From the NCBI GenBank assembly GCA_018969295.1, contig JAGWYN010000004.1:107314-171313 (forward strand): a stretch of DNA of 64,000 nucleotides, written 5' to 3'. Shown here piece after piece: positions 1 through 7,156 of the stretch. The notes beneath the pieces were generated by a model that was given only the letters and a program-made list of their open reading frames with translations, was not told the origin of the DNA and searched no databases. Source of the DNA: Chloroflexota bacterium (GTDB taxonomy: Bacteria; Chloroflexota; Anaerolineae; Caldilineales; Caldilineaceae). The position numbers and the translations under genes are program-made. Numbering within the stretch: position 1 is the stretch's first letter; every line of letters begins with the position of its first letter.

Positions 1-1
1 T

Positions 2-1033
2 CTGCCCGAACCGCCGGACGAGCTCGCCCCTGGGCTGGCCGGGCTCCTGCTCGACGACAGCGCCGACATGCAAGATGTCATCGCCACGTTGGTCGACCTG
101 GCCCGGCGCAAGGTGCTGAGCATCACCGAGGTGCACGAGGCTGGTTTTTTCCGCACCGGCACTGACTTTGTCTATCGGCGCGAGGGCAGGGAGGAGCGGC
201 TGGCGGGCTTCGAAGGGCAGCTGCTGGCCGCCCTTTTCGGTGCGGGGGAGGAAAAAAAGCTCTCCCAGCTCAAAAACCATTTCTACCGGGATCTGCCCGG
301 CATCAAACAGGCCATGTATGCTGAGATGGTCTCTCGTGGCTACTATCCTACTGCGCCGGATTCAGTCCGCACCTTGTTCGGGGTGATCGGCGGCGCGGCC
401 ATGCTGCTGGCGCTGCTGGTGGCGTTTGGGTTGAGCACCTGGCTGTTCGAGCTGACACCCGCTGCGATCTGCCCGGGGATCGGCCTCTTTGTGGTGGCGG
501 TGGCCATCCTCGTTGCCTCGCGCGCCATGCCGCGCAAGACAGAGATGGGGGCGGTCGCCGCTGCGCGCTGGAAAGGCTTCAAGGAATATCTGCGCAACAT
601 CGATCGCTACGCCGACCTGGAAGCGCAGAAAGCCCTCTGGGACCGCTGGCTGCCCTACGCGATCGCGTTTGGCGTAGACAAGGAGTACATCCGTAAATTT
701 GAAGGGGCCAGCGCCCCGGCTCCCGGCTGGTATATTCCCTCGCCCGATCTCTACGGCCCCTATCGTCGGCGCTACTTTGGCGGTGGCCTGCCCGGGGGGG
801 GTGAAGGGGGGAACGACGAAAGAGGGGGCACCCTTGGGGGGGGGCTGGGCGAAGCTTCGCGCGGGATGGGCGGTGGGCTGGCCAGCATGAGTGCCGGGCT
901 GGGAGCCCTGCTCAGCAGCACCAGCAGCACGTTGACCAGCCGGCCCAGCAGCAGCAGCGGCGGGGGGGGCTGGAGCGGCGGGGGCGGGGGAGGAGGAGGC
1001 GGCGGAGGGGGCGGCGGGGGGGGCTTCGGCTGA
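2..1033 (+). CDS. DUF2207-family membrane protein, C-terminal part (5' end outside window)
   Basis: The reading frame is open from base 2 and enters the window mid-protein, so 343 residues are visible and the true start lies upstream. The first visible residues (LPEPPDELAPG, then DMQDVIATLVDLARRKVL) match the cytoplasmic segment of DUF2207 membrane proteins, where a short helical domain precedes the last transmembrane pair. Two hydrophobic segments follow at about nt 374-530. The protein ends in a long low-complexity tail rich in Gly and Ser, with almost uninterrupted Gly over the last 25 codons; such tails are usual in this family. The molecular function is unknown. It is the first visible gene of a plus-strand run with a zinc-ribbon membrane protein and an SPFH protein, which suggests an envelope role (inference). 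Confidence 0.8.
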   Translation: MPEPPDELAPGLAGLLLDDSADMQDVIATLVDLARRKVLSITEVHEAGFFRTGTDFVYRREGREERLAGFEGQLLAALFGAGEEKKLSQLKNHFYRDLPGIKQAMYAEMVSRGYYPTAPDSVRTLFGVIGGAAMLLALLVAFGLSTWLFELTPAAICPGIGLFVVAVAILVASRAMPRKTEMGAVAAARWKGFKEYLRNIDRYADLEAQKALWDRWLPYAIAFGVDKEYIRKFEGASAPAPGWYIPSPDLYGPYRRRYFGGGLPGGGEGGNDERGGTLGGGLGEASRGMGGGLASMSAGLGALLSSTSSTLTSRPSSSSGGGGWSGGGGGGGGGGGGGGGGFG

Positions 1034-1071
1034 CCCCCGAAAAAAACCCGACAGAGAGAAAGCAGGTCACA

Positions 1072-1620
1072 ATGATCGGGAGTGGCAAGACAGTTGGCTT
1101 GGTGTTGATGGGGGTCAGCGCAGCCCTGCTGCTGGTCTTCAGTTTCTGGGTGTTGGCCGCGCTGGCGGGCAACGAGACGACCAGCGCAGGGGCCGTTTTG
1201 GGGTTGCTCCTGGCCTTGCTGGTCATGGGCCCGCTCTTGGGTGCCGGCGCCTATCTCTTCCGCCGGGGCGGGCAAGAACAGCGCGAATATGCCCAGGTGG
1301 CCAAAGAAAAACAGATTCTCAACGCGGTGCTGGCCCGTGGCCAGGTGACGATCCACGAACTGATCGTCGACCTGCAGTTGCCCCGCGAGGAGATCGAGCG
1401 TATGATTCAAAGCTTGGTGGGCAAACAGCTCTTCAGCGGCGCCATCAACTGGGAAAAGGGGCTGCTCTACAGTGTGGAAAGCCAGAAACTCACCAGCGAC
1501 CACCGGTGCCCCAACTGCGGGGGAGAGCTGCAATTTGCCGGCAAAGGGCTGATCGCCTGCCCCTACTGTGGCAGCCAAGTCTTTTTGACCAGACGGGCAG
1601 CTGCACAGACAGCCCCCTGA
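1072..1620 (+). CDS. Small membrane protein with C-terminal zinc ribbon
   Basis: 182 residues. Two N-terminal transmembrane helices (about residues 8-31 and 41-63) are followed by a charged cytoplasmic segment that looks like a winged helix (VTIHELIVDLQLPREEIERM). A C-terminal zinc ribbon has the pairs CPNCGG and CPYCGS at about residues 144-165. The start ATG follows a purine-rich GAGAGAAAGCAGG stretch and lies 38 bp after the DUF2207 stop, so the two are probably co-transcribed. The layout resembles YdjG-type zinc-ribbon membrane proteins of Bacillus that sit beside SPFH and TPM genes. It could recruit another protein to the membrane, but no enzymatic motif is visible. Confidence 0.75.
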   Translation: MIGSGKTVGLVLMGVSAALLLVFSFWVLAALAGNETTSAGAVLGLLLALLVMGPLLGAGAYLFRRGGQEQREYAQVAKEKQILNAVLARGQVTIHELIVDLQLPREEIERMIQSLVGKQLFSGAINWEKGLLYSVESQKLTSDHRCPNCGGELQFAGKGLIACPYCGSQVFLTRRAAAQTAP

Positions 1621-1707
1621 GTGGCTCCCTGTTCGTTTAGGTACAGGTCCAGCTGCGATCCAGATCGCGTAAAAGCCAGAGCGTAAAAGCCAGAGAAGGA
1701 GCTTGCA

Positions 1708-2283
1708 ATGACCGAAAATTTTGTGGAATCTGCCAAGAACCAGATGGGAGGGGTGGAGCGGCTGCTCAAAGGGCTGCCGGGGATTCGGGGGTATGTCGAC
1801 AAGGAACTGCGGCGGGATGCAGACAAGCGGGTGCGCGAGGCGATCGCCGCTTCGCTCGACCAGAGCCGGGCAGCCTTGGTCGCTGTTCAAAACAACCTGC
1901 TCAAGGCAGGCGGGCTGGCGCTGATGGACGAGGTGGACGAAGCGGCGGTGGCGCTGCAGACGCTGGCAGACCGCATCAAGACAGCGAGCTACGGCTACGC
2001 CGGCCTCTTTGACCCGGTGCGCGTCAAAGAGGCACAGCTGGACGCGCTGGTGCGCTTCGACCAGGCGCTGGCCCGAGAAGCTGGCGCCTTGCACGCCCGC
2101 GTCGAAGCGCTGGCTGCGGCCGTCCAGCAGCGTGCAGACTTCAACGCCGCGCTGGAAGAGTTCAACCGGACGGTCACCCACCTCAACAGCCTCTTCGGCA
2201 AACGGGGGCAGGCGATCGAGGTCCCCACTCTGTTGGACGACCCCACTTATTTGCCATCGGAGGATCCTGGCGCCGCCCGCTGA
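1708..2283 (+). CDS. Helical protein of unknown function
   Basis: 191 residues with no signal peptide or membrane segment. The sequence is almost entirely alpha-helical, with long Ala/Leu/Glu/Arg-rich stretches and likely coiled coil between residues 45 and 165. The start ATG is preceded by AGGAG at good spacing (GAGAAGGAGCTTGCA). I do not recognise the family. Its place between the zinc-ribbon membrane protein and the SPFH protein is where Bacillus ydjFGHI-like operons carry a PspA-type helical protein. It could be a distant structural stand-in for PspA, but no PspA signature is visible, so that is speculation. Confidence 0.7.
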   Translation: MTENFVESAKNQMGGVERLLKGLPGIRGYVDKELRRDADKRVREAIAASLDQSRAALVAVQNNLLKAGGLALMDEVDEAAVALQTLADRIKTASYGYAGLFDPVRVKEAQLDALVRFDQALAREAGALHARVEALAAAVQQRADFNAALEEFNRTVTHLNSLFGKRGQAIEVPTLLDDPTYLPSEDPGAAR

Positions 2284-2413
2284 GCGTGCTGCCCAGGAAG
2301 CTGCAAAGTTGCCCGGGGGCCTTGGATTGGCTGCGCCGTCCTGCATACGCAGGGGTGGAAGCGTTGCCAGGTTTTTGTAAACTCTTCTGTAGAAAAGAAA
2401 GGGAGCAGCTGCA

Positions 2414-3466
2414 ATGCCAAGAATTATCGATGTCGTCGAAGTCCCTGACCAGGGCGCCAATGATCTGGTGTCGCGTGTGCCAGAGGTTGGTTCCGGGGAT
2501 TTTCGCCTGGGCAGCCAGGTGATTGTGCGGGAGAGCCAGAACGCGATTTTCTACCGAGACGGCAAATCGCTCGACACGTTTGGCCCCGGACGCCACACGA
2601 TCACGACCGCCAATCTGCCGCTGATCAGCAGTGTGATGAGTTTTTTCACGGGGGGCAACGATGTCTTTACCGCTGAGGTTTTTTTCGTCAACCTGCGCGA
2701 GTTCACCGATCTGAAGTGGGGGACCCCGCAGCCGATCAGCCTGCGCGACAGCGAGTTGGGGTTTGCTCGGGTGCGCGGCTTTGGCCAGTACACGATCCAG
2801 ATCGCCGAACCCAAACGGTTTGTCGACCAGATTGTCGGCACGCAGGGGCTGTTTCGGACCAGCCAGATCGAAGATTATCTGCGCAACACCATCGTCAGCA
2901 CCTTGACCGATGTGTTGGGCGAAAACATGACCAGCCTCTTCGACCTGCCCCGTCTGATGGACGAACTGGGGGCAGCGGTCAAAGCCAAGGCCACTGCTGC
3001 GTTCGCTGCGATGGGCATCCACCTCAAACAGTTGATGGTCGTCTCGATCACCCCGACCGACGAGACGGCCAAGGCGATCGACGAGCGGGCCAGCATGGGA
3101 GCCATCGGCAATCTGGACTCCTACCTCAAGTACAAAGCGGCGCGTGCCATGGGCGATGCGGCCAACAACCCAGCGGGCAGCGGCACCGCAGAAGGGGTGG
3201 GGTTGGGGGCTGGAATTGGCCTGGGGGCTGGAATGGCGGGCATGATCTCGCAGGCGATGCAAAGTTCGGCGCCGCCCGCAGCTGCGCCGTCGGCAGCCCC
3301 TGCGGCGGTGGCGGCGATTCTGACGCTGGAAGAGGCTGCCGCCTATCTCAAAGTGACGCCCGCCGATGTGGAGGCCGCCATCGCCGCCGGCGATCTCAAG
3401 GCGAAAAAGATCGGCAGCCAGTACCGGATCGCCAAGGATGCGGTCGACGCTTTTCTGGCCAGTTGA
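2414..3466 (+). CDS. SPFH/Band-7 (YdjI-like) protein with C-terminal excisionase-type HTH
   Basis: 350 residues. Residues about 20-240 are an SPFH domain of the YdjI/virion-core type: an N-terminal beta segment with YRDGKSLDTFGPGRHTI, then FTDLKWGTPQPISLRD and FVDQIVGTQGLF, then a helical region. A flexible Gly/Ala/Pro linker (residues about 245-300) leads to a last 50-residue domain, LTLEEAAAYLKVTPADVEAA ... KIGSQYRIAKDAVDAFL. That segment is a classic MerR/excisionase-like helix-turn-helix (HTH_17). Related SPFH proteins often end in a zinc ribbon or short tail, so the HTH is unusual. SPFH proteins form membrane-associated oligomeric scaffolds; here the HTH could bind DNA or a partner (inference). 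The start is supported by GGGAG 9-10 nt upstream. Confidence 0.88.
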   Translation: MPRIIDVVEVPDQGANDLVSRVPEVGSGDFRLGSQVIVRESQNAIFYRDGKSLDTFGPGRHTITTANLPLISSVMSFFTGGNDVFTAEVFFVNLREFTDLKWGTPQPISLRDSELGFARVRGFGQYTIQIAEPKRFVDQIVGTQGLFRTSQIEDYLRNTIVSTLTDVLGENMTSLFDLPRLMDELGAAVKAKATAAFAAMGIHLKQLMVVSITPTDETAKAIDERASMGAIGNLDSYLKYKAARAMGDAANNPAGSGTAEGVGLGAGIGLGAGMAGMISQAMQSSAPPAAAPSAAPAAVAAILTLEEAAAYLKVTPADVEAAIAAGDLKAKKIGSQYRIAKDAVDAFLAS

Positions 3467-3552
3467 GCGGGTGACCCTTCTGCTTTCAGCCAGCTCGGTC
3501 TGGCTGAAAGCACAAAGCAAAGAGACGCTGCAAACGGGCGGAGCAGGATAGG

Positions 3553-4575
3553 ATGAGCGAACTGAAGAGCACAAGAGAGCCCTCCTGGACACCAGCCCGC
3601 CCCGAAGCGGGGGCCGCAGCCTGGGAGGTGGCGCTGGCCGCCGTGTTGCTGGTGGGCTGTCTGCTCGGCGGGCTGGCGCTGGCCGACACGCAGAGAGGCG
3701 GGCCCGCTGTCGGGGTGCTGCGCTTTGCGGCAACGATCGATGGCACGACAGCTCGCCAGGCGGTCGAGCTGGTCGAAGCTGCGCGTCTGGACCCTGCGGT
3801 CGCCGCCCTGGTGTTGGAGATCGCCAGCCCCGGGGGGGGGGCCTCCAGCAGTGAGCTTCTGTTTTATACGCTGCTCAATTTTCGCCAGCACAAGCCGCTG
3901 GTAGTGGTGATCGACGAACTAGCCGCCAGCGGCGGCTACTATCTGGCAGTCGCTGGAAACCGGATCTATGCGCCGCCCAGCAGCCACATCGGCAACATCG
4001 GCACACGGGGCAAGCGTCCGAGCGACCCGACTTTGGCCCCGGAAGAGCTGAGCAGCGGCCCCTACAAGCTGGACGGCGGCAGCCGGTTTGAACAGATCCA
4101 CCAGCTCGACCTGGCCCGCAATGCCTTTTTGAACAATGTGGTCGCCCAACGGGCGCAGGCCGAGCTCGTACCCCTCCAGATCAGCGCCGCTGAACTGGCC
4201 GAGGCGCGCCTCTATCTGGGCAGCGAAGCGCTGGCCCTGGGGCTGATCGACGGCCATGGCAGCCGTGCCGAAGGTGTAGAAGCCGCAGCCGAGCTGGCAG
4301 GGCTGGAGAGCTACCAGGTGGTCGACCTGCCAGCGTATCTGGGCCAGGAGCCGATCACAGAGAGCCCGACAGACAGCGCTCAGGCGCTGCTGGCAGAGGC
4401 GCCGCCGGGCACCATCCTGATGTTGGACACGCGGGTTCCCTTTCCAGAGCAGGCGTGGCCCGTCAACCTGCTTTCCCTGCGCAAAGCACGCGGCAGGGGA
4501 GAGGCCGGCCTTCTGGAACTCTCCAGCAGCCCGGCAGTGCCCTTGCCCCCCCCCATCCATGAGGACTCGCCATGA
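3553..4575 (+). CDS. S49 family serine peptidase (SppA-like)
   Basis: 340 residues with an N-terminal hydrophobic segment at about residues 24-45 (signal anchor) and a ClpP/crotonase-fold S49 domain after it. The catalytic Ser is in ELAASGGYYLA (Ser126). The matching Lys is in SSGPYKLDGG (Lys172), at about the Ser-Lys spacing known for bacterial SppA. S49 enzymes cut membrane-embedded signal peptides, or with SPFH/NfeD partners, membrane proteins. The gene follows the SPFH gene by 86 bp, so a scaffold-plus-protease pair is a reasonable inference. A second, less conserved half (about residues 230-310) looks like a degenerate extension. Its stop lies just upstream of the next gene's preferred start, suggesting translational coupling. 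Confidence 0.88.
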   Translation: MSELKSTREPSWTPARPEAGAAAWEVALAAVLLVGCLLGGLALADTQRGGPAVGVLRFAATIDGTTARQAVELVEAARLDPAVAALVLEIASPGGGASSSELLFYTLLNFRQHKPLVVVIDELAASGGYYLAVAGNRIYAPPSSHIGNIGTRGKRPSDPTLAPEELSSGPYKLDGGSRFEQIHQLDLARNAFLNNVVAQRAQAELVPLQISAAELAEARLYLGSEALALGLIDGHGSRAEGVEAAAELAGLESYQVVDLPAYLGQEPITESPTDSAQALLAEAPPGTILMLDTRVPFPEQAWPVNLLSLRKARGRGEAGLLELSSSPAVPLPPPIHEDSP

Positions 4576-4582
4576 GGAACCA

Positions 4583-7012
4583 ATGCGACAAAGCAGACGC
4601 TGGTTGCTGATCTGGGCTGCTGGGCTGCTGCTACTCTTTGGCCCAACCAGCCTGCGATCTTTGCAGCCCGAGCCAGGCCCAGCCTACACGCCCCCAGCCA
4701 TCGCCACTGCCGCCCTGGCTGCCACTCCGGTGCCGACGGTCACAGCTGCCGCGCTGGCGGACCAGCCGGTGGAACCTGCGACAGCCCGGCCAGGCCCTGT
4801 GGTCGTCGACCTGGCCCACTACTCGGATCTCGAGCGCGATCGGTTCCACGCGCTGGCCGGCAGCCTGGCAGCCCGGGGGATCGGCCTTCGTTTTTGGCTG
4901 CCCACAGTTCCCCTGGACAGCGTGCCCTCTTTCGCTGCGTTCCCAGACCAGTCAGCGGAGCTGCACAAGATTCTGGCCGACGCCAGCGCGCTGGTCGTGG
5001 TCAGCCCCTTCTTTCTGTACAACCGCCAGGAGATCCAGGTCGTCGAACGTTTTCTGATCGATGGGGGGCGTCTGCTGCTGATCAGCGACCCGGACGTCGA
5101 AAGCGACGCCGCGCGCGACACCAACAGCCTGGCGCTGCCCTTTGACATCGTCTTCCAAGAAGATTACCTCTACGATGTCGCCGACAACGATGCCAACTAC
5201 ACCCATTTTTTCCAGGGCAGCTACCTGGACCAGGCAGCAGAGCTGGCGGGCAGCCGGATCGGGTTTTACGGCGGGCGCAGCATCGAAGGGGCAGTCCTCC
5301 CCCAGGTGCGCAGCGCCCCCAGCACCTTGAGCAGCCTGCGCACCGGCCAAAATGCCTTCACAACGGTGGCGATTGGCGGCCGGCCGGGCAGCCGCACAGC
5401 CGGCCGCGTGCTGGCGCTCAGCGATTTTGATGTTTTGACCGACCCCTATGTGGCGCGCCATGACAACCGGCGCATGCTGGACTTCGTCGCTGCCTTTTTG
5501 GCAGGCGGCCAACGCAGCCAGACGATTGTCGATTTTCCAGAATTTCTGGGGCCGCAGGTCGCGTTGGTCGTCGTCAGCGACGAGGCAGCCGGGGCTCCGT
5601 CGATCCGCCAGGCTGCGGCGCTCCAGCTGCTCCTCGAACGTTCTGGCCGTACGCTGCATCTGGGCATAACGCGCTGGCTGACAGACAGCCTGTCAGCCCC
5701 CAACGCCGATCTGCTCGTCGTCGCCCGCTATCAAGAGATCGACAAGAGAAGCTCACTGCTCGCCGATGCAGGTTTTGTGCTGCAGCAGGGGCCTGCCCCC
5801 CTTCCTGGCGACACACCCTCTCCGCCGACAGCGACGCCGCAGCGCGCTGCGCCGCCCCCACTGCCCCCCACGCCAGCGGCGTTCCCGGCCAAACCGCTTC
5901 CGGCGACCACCGACCCGCCTCGGTTCAGCGCCAGCCAGGCGGGCAGAGTGGCTGTGGGCCAGCCAGCCACGCATGCGCCCCTGTCGGAGACCGAGCCTCC
6001 CCCGACAGAACCCGCAGCCCCGCCAGAATTTGCTCCAGCAGCCCCGCCAGAACCCGCCCTCTATCTGGTGCAACAAGATGGCATCCAGCTGCTCGCCAGC
6101 GAAACGCTGCTTTTTCTGCAGCGCAGCGAGACCGGCGGTCGCCGCCTCCTCGCGCTCCTCGCAGCCAGCGAAGTCTCCCTGCAAACCGGGCTGCAGCGGC
6201 TGCTCGATCAGGATTTCTCGAACTGTCTGGTACAAGATGAGCTGGCAGTCTGCCCGGTAGATTCTACAACATCTGCGCAGCCCCCTGCCCCGACGCCCGC
6301 CCCGACGCCCGCCCCGACGAATGCAGCGCTGGCTGCTCCCCCCGAAGCGAGCGCCGCTGCACCGATTTTGGTGGTCGACGACAACCTCAACGCCAGCGCT
6401 GAGGAAATCAGCGAGGCAGCACTTTACGCAGAACTGCTGGCGACCGCAGGGTACACGGCAGAAGTGTGGGCGACCCGCACAGATGGCCTGCCCAGCGTGG
6501 AGGAACTGACACGCCACAGCTGGGTCATCTGGAGTGACGCAGCCTACGCCCAGAGTGGGATCCAAGGAGAGTCGCTGCGCTTGCTCAGCGAGCTGATCAA
6601 CGCTGGGGGCAAGGTGACGATCGGCAGCAGAATGCCCTTTTTCGGGGTGGGAGGGGAAGCTGCTTCCCCGATCATCGATCTCCAGGTGGCAGAAGGGCTG
6701 TCAGCCCTGGTGGCAGGCTTGCCAACAGAGCCGATCGAGCTGCCTGATGGCTTGCCGGCGGTGGTGCCGCTGGAACGTTCTCCAGATGTTTCGACAGGGG
6801 CGTCGATTGCCCTGCGCCGCGGGCCTGCAAGTCTGGCAGCTGACGCTCCGGCGGTAATGCTGTATACGGACGAAAATTTTGAAGCGCCCAAAGGCGCGCG
6901 CCTGCTTCTGGTCGGGCTGGCACTGACCTGGCTGCCCAGCGAAGTAAGCGCCCAACTGGTGCAAAACATGGCTGCCGTGATGTTGGCGTACCGTGAACAT
7001 CCTTCTGAGTAA
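4583..7012 (+). CDS. Large secreted multidomain protein with DUF4350-like fold
   Basis: 809 residues from the ATG at 4583, preferred because GAGGA lies 4 nt upstream; an in-frame ATG at 4559 would overlap the peptidase gene. A signal peptide or anchor (WLLIWAAGLLLLFG) is followed by an alpha/beta region, VVDLAHYSDLERDRFHALA ... ALVVVSPFFLYNRQEI ... GGRLLLISDPD. This resembles DUF4350/GATase-like domains that lack a catalytic Cys. A second alpha/beta unit begins near PQVALVVVSDEAAG. A long Pro/Ala/Thr linker contains three copies of TPAP. A third alpha/beta domain begins near ILVVDDNLNASAE and contains GGKVTIGSRMPFFG. No active site is evident, so it may be a cell-surface binding or sensory protein. 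Confidence 0.7.
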   Translation: MRQSRRWLLIWAAGLLLLFGPTSLRSLQPEPGPAYTPPAIATAALAATPVPTVTAAALADQPVEPATARPGPVVVDLAHYSDLERDRFHALAGSLAARGIGLRFWLPTVPLDSVPSFAAFPDQSAELHKILADASALVVVSPFFLYNRQEIQVVERFLIDGGRLLLISDPDVESDAARDTNSLALPFDIVFQEDYLYDVADNDANYTHFFQGSYLDQAAELAGSRIGFYGGRSIEGAVLPQVRSAPSTLSSLRTGQNAFTTVAIGGRPGSRTAGRVLALSDFDVLTDPYVARHDNRRMLDFVAAFLAGGQRSQTIVDFPEFLGPQVALVVVSDEAAGAPSIRQAAALQLLLERSGRTLHLGITRWLTDSLSAPNADLLVVARYQEIDKRSSLLADAGFVLQQGPAPLPGDTPSPPTATPQRAAPPPLPPTPAAFPAKPLPATTDPPRFSASQAGRVAVGQPATHAPLSETEPPPTEPAAPPEFAPAAPPEPALYLVQQDGIQLLASETLLFLQRSETGGRRLLALLAASEVSLQTGLQRLLDQDFSNCLVQDELAVCPVDSTTSAQPPAPTPAPTPAPTNAALAAPPEASAAAPILVVDDNLNASAEEISEAALYAELLATAGYTAEVWATRTDGLPSVEELTRHSWVIWSDAAYAQSGIQGESLRLLSELINAGGKVTIGSRMPFFGVGGEAASPIIDLQVAEGLSALVAGLPTEPIELPDGLPAVVPLERSPDVSTGASIALRRGPASLAADAPAVMLYTDENFEAPKGARLLLVGLALTWLPSEVSAQLVQNMAAVMLAYREHPSE

Positions 7013-7156
7013 CGCCACGTTCGGGGTCTGCATCACAGCACAGCCCGTCTATAGGGAACAGGAGACACCCTTTTGCGGGCCCGGCCTCGTTGTCGGGGGC
7101 CGCCGGCTGCATCTTTCGAAACGGGCTGAAGTGCGCCACAGGACAAAGATGCCGCG

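Noticed and set aside
1708..2283. Assignment of the helical protein as PspA
   Set aside because: No PspA sequence signature is present; only gene position and helix content suggest the link.
772..2460. Long minus-strand open frame over the DUF2207 and following genes
   Set aside because: Its proline-rich, low-complexity product is the reverse of the Gly-rich coding strand, with no start signal or domain; it is a shadow.
4300..4460. Second S49 domain after the first in the peptidase
   Set aside because: The segment lacks a second Ser-Lys set and a ClpP-like strand pattern; it is described only as an extension.
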